Shown here piece after piece: positions 53,473 to 62,834 of a stretch of DNA of 64,000 nt (within the stretch, counting starts at the first letter, position 1; every line of letters starts with the position of its first letter). The translations under genes were made by a program, and so were the position numbers. Below the pieces are notes generated by a model. That model saw nothing but the letters and a program-made list of their open reading frames with translations. It was not told the DNA's origin and searched no databases. The DNA is taken from NCBI RefSeq assembly GCF_003315345.1, contig NZ_QNRO01000003.1, positions 124,001 through 188,000 of the forward strand. Direction: 5' to 3'. The DNA is from Marinobacter pelagius (GTDB lineage: Bacteria; Pseudomonadota; Gammaproteobacteria; Pseudomonadales; Oleiphilaceae).

Positions 53473-54240
53473 ATGAGAGGCCTGAACGGAAAAACTGTCA
53501 TCGTCACCGGCGGCGGGGGCGGGATTGGCCGCGCCGTGTGCCAGCGCTTTGCCGAGGAAGGCAGTCTGGTTGCGGTGCTGGACCGGGACGAGAGTGCGGC
53601 CCGGGGCACCGCTGACCTGATTTCCGAAGCCGGCGGCACCGCTCGTGCCTATGCCGCGGACATCACCGATTACGCCGCGATCACCAAGACCGTGGCCGCC
53701 ATCGAGAGTGATCTGGGTGTGCCAACGGTACTGGTGAACAACGCTGGTTTCGACCGCTTCATCCCGTTCCTCAAGACCGAACCGAAACTGTGGGAGCAGC
53801 TGATCGCAGTGAACCTGACCGGCGCCCTGAACATGCACCACGTGGTGCTGCCGAAGATTGTGGCAGCCGGCGGCGGCAAGGTCATTAACGTGGCCTCCGA
53901 TGCGGCCCGGGTCGGCTCCTCCGGTGAATCCGTCTACGCCGCCTGCAAGGCCGGCCTGGTGGGCTTCAGCAAGACCGTGGCCCGGGAGCTGGCCACCAAG
54001 AATGTGTGTCTGAACGTGGTCTGCCCCGGTCCCACCGACACCGCGCTGCTCAAGGGCGTAGCGGAATCCGCACCCAACCCGGAGAAGCTGCTGGAAGCGT
54101 TCCGCAACGCCGTGCCCATGAAACGCCTGGCCCAGCCGGAGGATTACCCCGGCATCATTGCCCTGCTGGCCAGTGACGACGCCAACTTCATTACCGGCCA
54201 GGTCATCAGTGTGTCCGGCGGCCTGACCATGGCCGGCTAA
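53473..54240 (+). CDS. badH: 2-hydroxycyclohexanecarboxyl-CoA dehydrogenase
   Basis: A 255-residue short-chain dehydrogenase, the same length as BadH. The NAD-binding 'TGGGGGIGRAV', 'LVNNAGFDRF' and catalytic 'YAACKAG' (Tyr and Lys, with Ser in 'NVASDAA') are intact. It oxidises 2-hydroxycyclohexanecarboxyl-CoA to the 2-keto thioester, the substrate of BadI encoded next. Confidence 0.88.
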   Translation: MRGLNGKTVIVTGGGGGIGRAVCQRFAEEGSLVAVLDRDESAARGTADLISEAGGTARAYAADITDYAAITKTVAAIESDLGVPTVLVNNAGFDRFIPFLKTEPKLWEQLIAVNLTGALNMHHVVLPKIVAAGGGKVINVASDAARVGSSGESVYAACKAGLVGFSKTVARELATKNVCLNVVCPGPTDTALLKGVAESAPNPEKLLEAFRNAVPMKRLAQPEDYPGIIALLASDDANFITGQVISVSGGLTMAG

Positions 54241-54271
54241 CGCCCACTTTCAAAAACACGGAGACCCAGAC

Positions 54272-55054
54272 ATGACTTACGAAGACATCCTGTACGACGA
54301 AACCGACGGCGTCGCCACCATCACCATCAACCGCCCGGACCGCTACAACGCCTTCCGCGGCCAGACCTGCATGGAACTCATCGATGCCTTCCACCGCGCC
54401 GGCTGGAACAAGGACATCGGCGTGATCGTCTTCACCGGCGCCGGCGAGAAGGCCTTCTGCACCGGTGGCGACCAGGGCGCCCACGAGGGCCAGTACGACG
54501 GCCGCGGCCTGATCGGCCTGCCGGTGGAAGAACTTCAGCGCCTGATCCGGGAAGTGCCCAAGCCGGTGATTGCCCGGGTCAACGGTTTCGCCATCGGCGG
54601 TGGCCACGTCCTGCACGTGATCTGCGACCTGAGCATCGCCTCGGAAACCGCCATCTTCGGCCAGGTCGGACCGAAAGTGGGCTCGGTGGATCCCGGCTTC
54701 GGCACCGCCTACCTGGCGCGGGTCGTGGGTGAGAAGCGGGCCCGGGAAATCTGGTACCTGTGCCGCAAGTACAGTGCTCAGCAGGCACTGGACTGGGGCC
54801 TGGTGAACGCCGTGGTGCCGCCGGAGCAGCTGGACGAGGAAGTGCGCAAGTGGTGTGACGAGATCCTGGAGAAGAGCCCCACCGCCCTGACCATCGCCAA
54901 GCGCTCGTTCAACGCCGACAGCGACAACATCGCCGGCATCGGTGCCCTCGGCATGCAGGCTCTGAGCCTGTATTACGACACCGACGAGTCCAGGGAAGGC
55001 GTCAACGCCTTCAAGGAAAAGCGCAAGCCGGAATTCCGCAAGTACTACAAGTAA
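54272..55054 (+). CDS. badI: 2-ketocyclohexanecarboxyl-CoA hydrolase (ring cleavage)
   Basis: A 260-residue crotonase-fold enzyme like BadI and MenB. It has 'CTGGDQGAHEGQYDG' and 'ARVNGFAIGGGHVLHV', and 'GPKVGSVDPGFGTAYLAR' matches the MenB/BadI group. It opens the ring to pimeloyl-CoA. It lies 31 bases after badH and 24 before aliB. Confidence 0.9.
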   Translation: MTYEDILYDETDGVATITINRPDRYNAFRGQTCMELIDAFHRAGWNKDIGVIVFTGAGEKAFCTGGDQGAHEGQYDGRGLIGLPVEELQRLIREVPKPVIARVNGFAIGGGHVLHVICDLSIASETAIFGQVGPKVGSVDPGFGTAYLARVVGEKRAREIWYLCRKYSAQQALDWGLVNAVVPPEQLDEEVRKWCDEILEKSPTALTIAKRSFNADSDNIAGIGALGMQALSLYYDTDESREGVNAFKEKRKPEFRKYYK

Positions 55055-55078
55055 CGGCCCGATAGCCCGGAGAACACC

Positions 55079-56218
55079 ATGAATTTCGCATTCAACGAAG
55101 AACAAAACGCGATCCGCGAGGTTGTGGCCCGCTTCAGCGCCGAGGTGCTGGCTCCGGGCTATCGCAAGCGGGACCGGGAAGGCGTGATCGAGCGGGATGT
55201 GATCCGCCAGCTTGGCGAAATGGGCCTGCTCGGTGGCGAACTGCCCGAGGAATTCGGAGGCAGCGGCATGGATTGCGTCACCAGCGGCCTGATCATCGAG
55301 GAAATCTCCAAAGGGGATTTCAACGTGGGCTACATTCCCCTGCTGACCTCCCTGAACGGCCAGATCATTGCCAGCCACGCCGCGCCGGACCTGGCCAAAG
55401 AGTGGCTGCACGGCATGACCTCCGGCCAGAAGGTGGCGTGCATTGCCCTGACCGAGCCCCACGGTGGTTCCGATGCCGCCAACCTGCGCCTGAAGGCGGA
55501 GAAAAAGGGCGACGTCTTCGTACTCAACGGCGAGAAAACCTCCATCTCCATGGCCGACCAGGCCGATGTGGCGGTGGTGTTCGCCCGCACCGGTACGGTG
55601 GAGCAACAGGCCTCCGGCATCAGCGCGTTCCTGGTGCCCATGGATAGCCCGGGCATCAGCACTACCCGGTTCGAGGACAATGGCCAGCGGGCCATCGGCC
55701 GCGGCTCCATCTTCTTCGACAACGTGGAAGTGCCCGCCAGCCACATGATGGGTGAGGAAGGCAAAGGCTTCAAACAGGTCATGCAGGGGTTTGATTACAG
55801 CCGCGCCCTGATCGGGTTGCAGTGTCTGGCGGTGGCCCAGCAATCCCTGGAGGAAACCTGGCAGTGGCTGACCGAGCGCACAGCCTTCGGCCAGAACCTG
55901 TCCGCCTTCCAGGGCCTGACCCATCCACTGGCGGAATACCAGACCTACGTTCATGCCGCGCGCATGCAGTGCTACCATGCGCTCTGGCTCAAGGACAACA
56001 ACCTGCCCCATAACGCCGAAGCCGCCATGAACAAGTGGTGGGGCCCCAAGCTCGCCTTCGATGTGGTGAAACAGTGCCTGCTGGCCCATGGCCACACCGG
56101 CTGGGGTGAAGACCTGCCCTTTGCCCAGCGGTTGCGGGATGTCCTTGGTCTGCAGATTGGTGACGGTACCGCGCAGATCATGAAGAACATCATCGCGCGC
56201 GAGTATCTGCCCAGGTGA
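55079..56218 (+). CDS. aliB: Cyclohexanecarboxyl-CoA dehydrogenase
   Basis: A 379-residue acyl-CoA dehydrogenase that makes cyclohex-1-ene-1-carboxyl-CoA. The FAD signature is 'ACIALTEPHGGSDAAN'. At the usual catalytic-base position the sequence is 'GDGTAQIMK', so D362 replaces the common glutamate. Its place as fourth gene of aliA-badH-badI-aliB assigns the function; the Asp may be normal for this subgroup. Confidence 0.85.
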   Translation: MNFAFNEEQNAIREVVARFSAEVLAPGYRKRDREGVIERDVIRQLGEMGLLGGELPEEFGGSGMDCVTSGLIIEEISKGDFNVGYIPLLTSLNGQIIASHAAPDLAKEWLHGMTSGQKVACIALTEPHGGSDAANLRLKAEKKGDVFVLNGEKTSISMADQADVAVVFARTGTVEQQASGISAFLVPMDSPGISTTRFEDNGQRAIGRGSIFFDNVEVPASHMMGEEGKGFKQVMQGFDYSRALIGLQCLAVAQQSLEETWQWLTERTAFGQNLSAFQGLTHPLAEYQTYVHAARMQCYHALWLKDNNLPHNAEAAMNKWWGPKLAFDVVKQCLLAHGHTGWGEDLPFAQRLRDVLGLQIGDGTAQIMKNIIAREYLPR

Positions 56219-56301
56219 CGCACCCCATGTCCTCCGCGATTCGGGGTGCCGGCAACCGTCTGCCCTGGCCTGAGAGCCAGGGCAGCACCACAGGAGCACA
56301 G

Positions 56302-56799
56302 ATGATCGTTAACGAATCCGGAGGCGTACCCAACCGACTGTTTTTCCGGCTGTTCCAGACCGGAAACATCCTGCAGCGCCAGGTCCAGAACGAAATGGGC
56401 ATCAGCGCCGTGCAGTGGGCGGTGCTGGGGACGCTGTCACGGGAGGGGTTCGAGGAAGGCACCTCCTTCAACCAGCTCAAGGAATATCTGTATGTCAGCC
56501 GCCAGAACCTGGACGGCGTGCTCAAACGCATGGAGCGGGACGGCCACGTGGTGCGGATTCCCGATCCCCAGGACCGCCGGGCGCGGCTGGTGGTGTTGAC
56601 CGAATCCGGCCGGGCCTTCTGGAATCAGCTGCAGGACACCATCACCGAGTTCTACCGCCAGGCCCTGCAGGGCATGAGCTTTGATGACGGCGTCAGCCTG
56701 CTGCATCTGCTCAAGAAACTCCAGGAGGGCCTGTCCAATGTATCTCTGGCCTCCGAAGCCGGGGACAGCACCCAGGGGACTGCGAACCCTGCTGGCTGA
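56302..56799 (+). CDS. badR: MarR-family regulator (BadR-like)
   Basis: A 165-residue MarR protein with a winged helix at about residues 45-105 ('SFNQLKEYLYVSRQNLDGVL', 'VRIPDPQDRRARLVVLTESG'). It is encoded last in the aliA operon with CAGGAG before its ATG at 56302. BadR represses such genes until an alicyclic CoA intermediate appears; by analogy this protein should bind the dyad at 51597-51614. Confidence 0.8.
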   Translation: MIVNESGGVPNRLFFRLFQTGNILQRQVQNEMGISAVQWAVLGTLSREGFEEGTSFNQLKEYLYVSRQNLDGVLKRMERDGHVVRIPDPQDRRARLVVLTESGRAFWNQLQDTITEFYRQALQGMSFDDGVSLLHLLKKLQEGLSNVSLASEAGDSTQGTANPAG

Positions 56800-56844
56800 G
56801 GCTTCGGGCGTTGCGCTCAACCGGTAAAACGGTTGGCTCTTGCG

Positions 56845-56880
56845 CCCATCCCCGCCTGCTGGAATGGGATGGGTCTTTTT
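56845..56880 (+). terminator. Rho-independent terminator of the ali/bad operon
   Basis: CCCATCCC/GGGATGGG stem with a 13-base loop is followed by TCTTTTT on the plus strand, 46 bases past the MarR gene. It meets the stop of the HAMP-protein gene on the other strand. Confidence 0.75.
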
Positions 56881-57644
56881 CAGATCCGACGCTGCAACTC
56901 GGAAATCTTGCGATGCAGCAACTGGTTCAACTCTTCCAATTCCTGCAACCGCTCATTCTGCCGGTCCCGCTCCCAGTTCGTCTGTTCCACCAGGCGATCG
57001 ATTTCATGGGCCAGATCCGCCACCTCATCCGACATCGGATCCTGAATCCTGGTGCGGACTTCGCCGGAACCAACCCGCTCCACCACCTGCCGCATGTGGT
57101 TCAGCCGTCGGACCAGGTAGTAGCCGGCAGCAATCGAGAAAATGGCGGCCAACAAAACCTCGATGGTGGCAATCAGCAGACTACGATCGCGTAAGGAAGC
57201 TATGCCCTGCTTCTGATTCCGCAGATCAAGACCAATCTCGATCCACCCGTAATTCAGACCCGCTTTGACAATCGTCGCCTTGGCCATGTACAGGTCCGGC
57301 AGGCTTTCCAGGTTTTTGGATTCCCGGAAAGGTTTGAGTAATGCATCCGAGTTGCCGGCTTCGGCAAGCAGATGGCCCTCATAATCCACAACCCTCGCAA
57401 ACGCGGTTCCGGGCGTTCTGGACGCAGCATCGACAAAGGATTGCAAAGCACCCAGATCGAGCGACAGCACATCGTCAGCGGCCGTTGCGGCAAATACCCG
57501 GGCAATGGATTCAGCCCGGCGCTCCACTTCCTCGGTTGTTGACCGAGTGATGAACTGGAATACCGAGTACAGCAGGATCATCAGCATCACGATTTCGATC
57601 AGGCCAATGCCAATGACGGCCTGGGTTCGAAGGGATAACTTCAA
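56880..57644 (-). CDS. Two-helix membrane sensor with HAMP domain, no output domain
   Basis: A 254-residue protein: TM1 at about 10-31, a periplasmic region of about 120 residues, TM2 at about 163-183, a HAMP domain at about 185-235 ('RRLNHMRQVVERVGSGEVRT') and a coiled-coil end ('NERLQELEELNQLLHRKISE'). No kinase, GGDEF or chemotaxis output follows, so it must signal through a partner. The start is a TTG that overlaps the stop of the PhnD-like gene (TTGA), with GGGGG before it. Fourth gene of the 60.9-56.9 kb module. Confidence 0.8.
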   Translation of the reverse strand: MKLSLRTQAVIGIGLIEIVMLMILLYSVFQFITRSTTEEVERRAESIARVFAATAADDVLSLDLGALQSFVDAASRTPGTAFARVVDYEGHLLAEAGNSDALLKPFRESKNLESLPDLYMAKATIVKAGLNYGWIEIGLDLRNQKQGIASLRDRSLLIATIEVLLAAIFSIAAGYYLVRRLNHMRQVVERVGSGEVRTRIQDPMSDEVADLAHEIDRLVEQTNWERDRQNERLQELEELNQLLHRKISELQRRI

Positions 57645-58495
57645 GGTGCCCCCGATGTCTCGATAAATTCAAGGCCCAATGCCCGGATGTCATTCCAATC
57701 CGAATCTTCTGCCCGAATGAGTCGCTCAAGATTGGCACGCGCCAGCAGTGAGCGTCCCTCATCGCTGTCCGCCAACCCGATCAGCAAATTTCGGAAGGCT
57801 TCTTTACGACGGTCATCCAGGTTCGGATGCGCTGCGAAAGCATGGGGCGTGAAGCCCTCCGATCGCCACAGGACCCGGACTCCGCTGAGACCCTCTTTCA
57901 AAGCTGAATTGAACGTGCGCTCGATACCACCACCGGCCGCCGCGAAGCCTTTGCTGACATTCAGGTAGACTGACTCGTGGGAACCCACGAACCTGGGCTG
58001 ATAGTCGATGCCCAGTCGCTCCAGCTCTGCCCGCACCAGGATGGTGGCGGCGAATGCGGCCGGTGCCGGAAAGGCGATGGTTTTGCCTCCGAGGTCTTCC
58101 AGGCTCTCGGCTACCGTGTTTTCAGGGACCACGACCAGGCCATGGATACGCTTGTCGCCCTCCCGGACAATGGCCCGGTAACCGGGAGTCTGACTGAACT
58201 CCACGTAGTGATAGGGGTTCATATAGGCAATGTCGTAGTGCCCTTCCAGGACCCGCTGCTCGAACGTGGGAATGTCCGGAGCGGTCATGAACCGGACCGG
58301 CACGCCCATTCGGTCTGAGAGGTAACGCATCAACGGTGTCCACTGGTCCGCCAGCCGGCTGGCGGACTCCTGGGGTACAATGCCGAAGGTCAGAACCCGG
58401 GCGTCCCGGATCTCATTGGAGGCTTGCGCGCTCGCAGCACCGGAAGTGACGGCAAGGGCGACAAGCAACAACCTGATCAATGCTGTGATCCGCAT
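57641..58495 (-). CDS. PhnD-like periplasmic binding protein
   Basis: A 284-residue protein with a signal peptide ('LLVALAVTSGAASAQAS') and the fold of phosphate/phosphonate-binding PhnD ('FGIVPQESASRLADQWTPL', 'GHYDIAYMNPYHYVE'). No transporter permease or ATPase gene is nearby, so it probably presents a ligand to the adjacent HAMP or EAL protein rather than to a transporter. Ligand unknown; many PhnD-like proteins in signalling operons bind other oxyanions. Confidence 0.85.
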   Translation of the reverse strand: MRITALIRLLLVALAVTSGAASAQASNEIRDARVLTFGIVPQESASRLADQWTPLMRYLSDRMGVPVRFMTAPDIPTFEQRVLEGHYDIAYMNPYHYVEFSQTPGYRAIVREGDKRIHGLVVVPENTVAESLEDLGGKTIAFPAPAAFAATILVRAELERLGIDYQPRFVGSHESVYLNVSKGFAAAGGGIERTFNSALKEGLSGVRVLWRSEGFTPHAFAAHPNLDDRRKEAFRNLLIGLADSDEGRSLLARANLERLIRAEDSDWNDIRALGLEFIETSGAP

Positions 58496-58504
58496 AAGGT
58501 GTAC

Positions 58505-60451
58505 TCAATAGTCCGTAAAGGGAGCCAGCTGCCTGGAAGTCTCGGTGGGATAACCGGTTTTCGGGTCCATCAGCAGTGCCATATAGTCATTGAAGGGCAT
58601 CGGTCGATGCGCGTGATAGCCCTGGATCAGGGACCCGCCCAGCTCTGATACTTTCTGCCACTGGGGTTCGTTTTCCACCCCTTCAATCACGCTCTTCATG
58701 TAAGCCTGATCGGCCATCGCAATAATGGAGCCGAGGAAGCGGGATTTGTCCTCATCCAGTTCGATGCCATCAACGAAACAGCGATCAATCTTGACCCGGT
58801 CGACCTTCAGTTCACGAACATACTCCAGGGAAGAGTGACCCGTTCCGAAATCATCCAGGGCAAAGATCACGCCCTGCTCATGGAGGCGGTCGATCAGCTG
58901 ATTGATCCGCTCGAATTCGAGGGCGGCGTTGTCCTCGGTAATTTCCATACACAAGGTTGAGGCCGGAATGCCCTGCTCTATCAGCAGGTTCTTCACGTCC
59001 GCCACCAGATGATCACCGAGCATCGCCGGATTCAGGTTGATGGAGAGCGTGCCCCGATAACCCAGATCCCGGTATAGCTGCCGGGTTTCCCGGGCAATCT
59101 GTCGGAACAACCACTGACCGAATTCGACTCCAAGCCCGAAGTGTTCGCACAGATCCACCACCCGGTTCGGCGGCACAAACCCGATGTTGTCATCGCGACA
59201 CCGCAGCAGCACCTCCGCGCCAGTGACCAGGTGGCGATTCTCGACACTGACGATCGGCTGGTAGACGAGGCTCAGACGCAGGGGGCCCGGTTCACCTTTC
59301 AGGAACTTGCGAAGACCCGTGAAAATCTGCCGCTCCTCTTCAATCTGTCGGCGCAGGTCCTCGTTGTTGATGGAGTAGCTCACGCCTTTCAGATGGGCCT
59401 GCGCCAAACCACGATGGGCCTGCTGGTAACGGGTATTCCAGTCCGGACAATTGCCCTCGCACGGGGGGTCTACCCCGAAAACCGCCGAGATCGGTACGTC
59501 GGACTCGTGAATGCGCCAATCGAAAGTCGTGGCTGTCACCAGCTCTTCAATCATTTCTTCAATGGTCTCATGCTGTCCCGGAGCAAGAAGAAGGACGTAT
59601 TCGCTCAGGCCCAGCTGAATGACCTCATCCTCTGTCCCCAGATGTGCCTTGAGCTTGCCGGCGAAAAGCCGGGCCAGCTCTATCGCCGCCTCGTTTCCGT
59701 ATTCGCTCAGTACCAGCTGAAACTGCCGGATTTCGCATATAACGATCATTCTGGCCGGATCGACGCCACGTATTGACGCCAGATAGTTACTGTTGGGCAG
59801 GCCGGTGACAGGATCCGTCCGGGATTGCTTGCGCACAAACAGGAAGGCAAATGCCATGTACAGGAACACGATAACCAGAGCCGCCAGCGTGAAGAAACGG
59901 AGATTGGCAAGACGGTTCCGGGAAGCCTCCACACCAATCATGAGTTGCCCGGTTTCATCCCCCACGAAATTATCGATGACCAATTGCTGAATGGCGGCTT
60001 TCTGACGGTTCCATTCCGTCGCAACAGCGGACCAATCCGCAATCGGATTTTCAAGACGGGTAGCAAAGGATGGCTCCAGCGCTTTGAGGCTGGTGAACAA
60101 TGCCGTCAGTCGCTGCTTGTTATCCTGATGACGCCGAGTCGGCAGAGACTCCTTACTGGTAAGGAGGTAATCGTAACGGCTCCAGAGTACATCGTACCGC
60201 AGCATGAATTCCTCAGGATCGCCGACACCGGCAGCCATCAGCGCCATTTCCCGATCAAAGGCACTGGCTTCGTTGCCCAGTTGGGCAAGGTTCCACGACC
60301 CCATCCGCATGGCACTGAGAGAAATCGTCTCGAGCTTGCGATCTTCCAGATAGGTATAGAAGCTCGCGGAAACCAGGCACAGTACTGTGACGAACAGAAA
60401 AATGATGGTGGTGCGCGAGAACAGGCGCGCCAGTACGGAATCTGTGTTCAC
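58505..60451 (-). CDS. Membrane GGDEF-EAL protein, degenerate GGDEF
   Basis: A 648-residue protein with TM1 (about 15-35), a periplasmic domain of about 145 residues, TM2 (about 187-206), a GGDEF domain with 'GLSEYVLLL' in place of GGDEF, and an EAL domain from about 400. EAL residues are largely intact: 'EVLLR' for EALLR, 'DDFGTGHSS', 'IEGVEN' and 'QGYHAHRPM', so c-di-GMP phosphodiesterase activity is plausible and cyclase activity is not. The start is a GTG one base after the molybdopterin-fold gene stop. Second gene of the module. Confidence 0.9.
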   Translation of the reverse strand: MNTDSVLARLFSRTTIIFLFVTVLCLVSASFYTYLEDRKLETISLSAMRMGSWNLAQLGNEASAFDREMALMAAGVGDPEEFMLRYDVLWSRYDYLLTSKESLPTRRHQDNKQRLTALFTSLKALEPSFATRLENPIADWSAVATEWNRQKAAIQQLVIDNFVGDETGQLMIGVEASRNRLANLRFFTLAALVIVFLYMAFAFLFVRKQSRTDPVTGLPNSNYLASIRGVDPARMIVICEIRQFQLVLSEYGNEAAIELARLFAGKLKAHLGTEDEVIQLGLSEYVLLLAPGQHETIEEMIEELVTATTFDWRIHESDVPISAVFGVDPPCEGNCPDWNTRYQQAHRGLAQAHLKGVSYSINNEDLRRQIEEERQIFTGLRKFLKGEPGPLRLSLVYQPIVSVENRHLVTGAEVLLRCRDDNIGFVPPNRVVDLCEHFGLGVEFGQWLFRQIARETRQLYRDLGYRGTLSINLNPAMLGDHLVADVKNLLIEQGIPASTLCMEITEDNAALEFERINQLIDRLHEQGVIFALDDFGTGHSSLEYVRELKVDRVKIDRCFVDGIELDEDKSRFLGSIIAMADQAYMKSVIEGVENEPQWQKVSELGGSLIQGYHAHRPMPFNDYMALLMDPKTGYPTETSRQLAPFTDY

Positions 60452-60452
60452 G

Positions 60453-60917
60453 TCAGTTCAACTCAATCTGGTCCAGTTGCCAGACCATGAACCGGTGATA
60501 GTCCCCATGATCCAGTTCCGGACGCTCGGACAACGGAAGAATGATCCAGAAGGGTCCGCGATTACGAACCGACATGCTCCTGCCATCCATTCGGGTCGCG
60601 ATGATCGCATCCAGTTCCAGAACCTCGGCCAGTGTGCCTTTCACTTGGTAGTCATTCAGGGCGCGGAGGGTCAGCTGCGTCTGGTCATCGATACCGAAAG
60701 TATCGAGCACCCGCTTCAGGGTCGGCCCGGTGAACTCAACCGTGCCGTCGTAATAGGGACTGGACGTGGTAACCGTGGTTTGCGGGAAGGTCTCCAGCTC
60801 ATCCCGGTCCAGGACCAGAACTTTTGAGCCGCTCCTGACCACCAGTTCCGGGGCCGCCTGAGCAACAGTTGAAAACACAATGACAAGGAGGAAAACGATC
60901 AGGGGAAAAGCTTTCAT
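60453..60917 (-). CDS. Periplasmic molybdopterin-oxidoreductase-fold protein
   Basis: A 154-residue exported protein: signal peptide 'LVIVFSTVAQAAPEL', then a small domain of the sulfite-oxidase/molybdopterin-binding type ('FPQTTVTTSSPYYDGTVEFTG' region and 'VRNRGPFWIILPL'). The conserved Cys that ligates molybdenum in active enzymes is not seen, so it may be a ligand or redox sensor rather than a catalyst. The ATG at 60917 gives the signal peptide; the frame opens earlier. First gene of the module with EAL, PhnD-like and HAMP genes. Confidence 0.8.
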   Translation of the reverse strand: MKAFPLIVFLLVIVFSTVAQAAPELVVRSGSKVLVLDRDELETFPQTTVTTSSPYYDGTVEFTGPTLKRVLDTFGIDDQTQLTLRALNDYQVKGTLAEVLELDAIIATRMDGRSMSVRNRGPFWIILPLSERPELDHGDYHRFMVWQLDQIELN

Positions 60918-61155
60918 AGGCGGTCCGGATGATTTCAGAAGCTGTACACAATTCGTCCGGCGATGATACTGAGCGACCTCACGGGAGGCCATAGGACCAA
61001 CGTAAACTCCTGAAAACACAATGTAAAATTTGTAAAATTCAATAACAGCTATAGATTTTAGTCTTATAATTCAACAAATTAATCGTTGCTGATATTGAAA
61101 CGGTTCAGCTAGGTAATTACCGCGACCCGGAGTTGGGAAACGGCACCGGCCCTAT

Positions 61156-62109
61156 TCAGGGCCGGAATCCCGCCAGGAAACACCGGTAATGCTCCAGCAC
61201 CGGCCCGCTCCCACAGGCCCTCAGCCGGACTTCCTGGCCCGGCAGGCATTGCGCCAGCCTTGAGGCCGACAACGGAGACAGGGCCCCGAGCCGCGGGTAA
61301 CCGCCGATGGTCTGGCGGTCATTGAGCAGTGCAATGGGCTGACCATCCGGTGGTACCTGGACGCCGCCCAGGTTGATGCCCTCGGAGATCAGGGAACCAA
61401 TCCGGCACTGCAGCTTCGGACCCAGCAGGCGCACGCCCATGCGATCGGCCCGATCGTCCACCCGCCACCAGGTATTGAAGGCATCGTACAGACTGCGGCC
61501 GGTGAACTCCCCGATCTGGGCACCGGGTAGGAGTTCCAGAACTGGTGACTCCCGAAAATCCATCCGGACATCATCCGGCGCCTCGCTCATCCCCTCTGCC
61601 GGCTTGCCATCGGGGGTATAAATCGCCAGCCGGTCGCCATCTGCCAGCTTGCTGCCCCAGCCGTCGAAGCCGCCCAGCTGCTCGCGGCCAACCGTGGCAA
61701 CGCTGCCCATCACCGGTTCGGCGGCAAAGCCACCCCGAACCGACAGGTAGGCCCGCAGTCCGCTCACGGGCGAGGCAAAGGCAAGTTTCTGGCCCTCTTT
61801 CCAGGTGATCCGTTGCCACAAAGGCACCGGTTGCCCGTCGAGGGTGGCGCCGAGATCGGCGCCGGCGATGGCGATATCCAGATCCCGCTCGGCCACCAGC
61901 TGCAGCCCGCCAAAGGTGATCTCCAGGCTCGCCGAGCCCCAGGGGTTACCCGCCAGGTAATTGGCCCAGGCCCAGGAATACAGATCCGCCGGTCCTCCCT
62001 GGGTCACCCCCAGGTGGCGGACGCCGAAACGGCCAAGATCCTGCAGCAGCGCCAACGGTCCGGACCGGTGGACCCGGATCGCGGATTCCATTTTGCGTTG
62101 TGCTGTCAT
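61156..62109 (-). CDS. pxpC: 5-oxoprolinase subunit C
   Basis: A 317-residue PxpC/KipA protein of the biotin-dependent-carboxyltransferase-like family ('GPLALLQDLGRFGVRHLGVTQGG'). With PxpA and PxpB it hydrolyses 5-oxoproline to glutamate using ATP, removing a by-product of glutamine and peptide decay. Its ATG overlaps the pxpB stop (ATGA). The 240-base gap before the molybdopterin-fold gene is AT-rich and holds that module's promoter region. Confidence 0.92.
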   Translation of the reverse strand: MTAQRKMESAIRVHRSGPLALLQDLGRFGVRHLGVTQGGPADLYSWAWANYLAGNPWGSASLEITFGGLQLVAERDLDIAIAGADLGATLDGQPVPLWQRITWKEGQKLAFASPVSGLRAYLSVRGGFAAEPVMGSVATVGREQLGGFDGWGSKLADGDRLAIYTPDGKPAEGMSEAPDDVRMDFRESPVLELLPGAQIGEFTGRSLYDAFNTWWRVDDRADRMGVRLLGPKLQCRIGSLISEGINLGGVQVPPDGQPIALLNDRQTIGGYPRLGALSPLSASRLAQCLPGQEVRLRACGSGPVLEHYRCFLAGFRP

Positions 62110-62834
62110 CCCGCTGCCTCCATGGGCGTGGTGTCACCGCCCTGACGTTCGAATTCCTCACGACTGACGGATACGAAGCGTACTTCATCCCCCACTCTCA
62201 GCAGGCTGAAACCCTCTCGCTCCCGGTCAAACAGCCGGGCACTGGTGCGGCCGAGCAGATTCCAGCCCCCGGGGGTGGCCGTCGGATAGGCGGCCGTCTG
62301 ACGCGCGGCAATGGCAACACTGCCCACCGGCACCTTCTTGCGCGGGGTATCCAGCCTGGGGCATTCCAGCCGTGGATCAATCAGCCCCATGAAGGCAAAG
62401 CCAGGAGCAAAGCCCAGGGCGAAGACACGGTAGGTTTTGCTGCTGTGGCAGTCGATGACCTCTGCCACGGTCATGCCGGTGTGTTCGGCAACTCGGTCCA
62501 GGTCCGGCCCGACGCTGGGGTCATAGAACGTGGGCAACTCGTGAACCTGACCGGTACCCATGTGCTCGTCCGGTTCCAGCTCCACCAGTAAGTCGGTGAT
62601 TTTTTGCCGCGCGTCAGACGGAGACAGCCGGACAGGATCGAAGACCACCAGCAGGGTGGTGTAGGACGGCACCAGGTCGACCAGGGCGTCACCAAACGCC
62701 GATTCGCACTGGCGGGCCAGGGCTGTAATCCAGGGCAGATTGGCCTCGTCGATCTGTTCGAACAACCGAACCATCCAACCATCGAGACCGGCGGATTCGA
62801 GGCGGGGCAAGGCGTTGGCCGGGTTACCTGTCAT
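62106..62834 (-). CDS. pxpB: 5-oxoprolinase subunit B
   Basis: A 242-residue PxpB/KipI protein with '[21 protein letters not shown]' (family landmark split around 'GFAPGF') and '[19 protein letters not shown]'. The ATG at 62834 overlaps the pxpA stop by four bases, so pxpA-pxpB-pxpC are translationally coupled. Confidence 0.92.
   Translation of the reverse strand: MTGNPANALPRLESAGLDGWMVRLFEQIDEANLPWITALARQCESAFGDALVDLVPSYTTLLVVFDPVRLSPSDARQKITDLLVELEPDEHMGTGQVHELPTFYDPSVGPDLDRVAEHTGMTVAEVIDCHSSKTYRVFALGFAPGFAFMGLIDPRLECPRLDTPRKKVPVGSVAIAARQTAAYPTATPGGWNLLGRTSARLFDREREGFSLLRVGDEVRFVSVSREEFERQGGDTTPMEAAG

Noticed and set aside
54206-56299. 697-codon minus-strand frame opposite badI and aliB
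   Set aside because: Antisense shadow with no ribosome site and no motifs; the plus-strand enzymes are clear.
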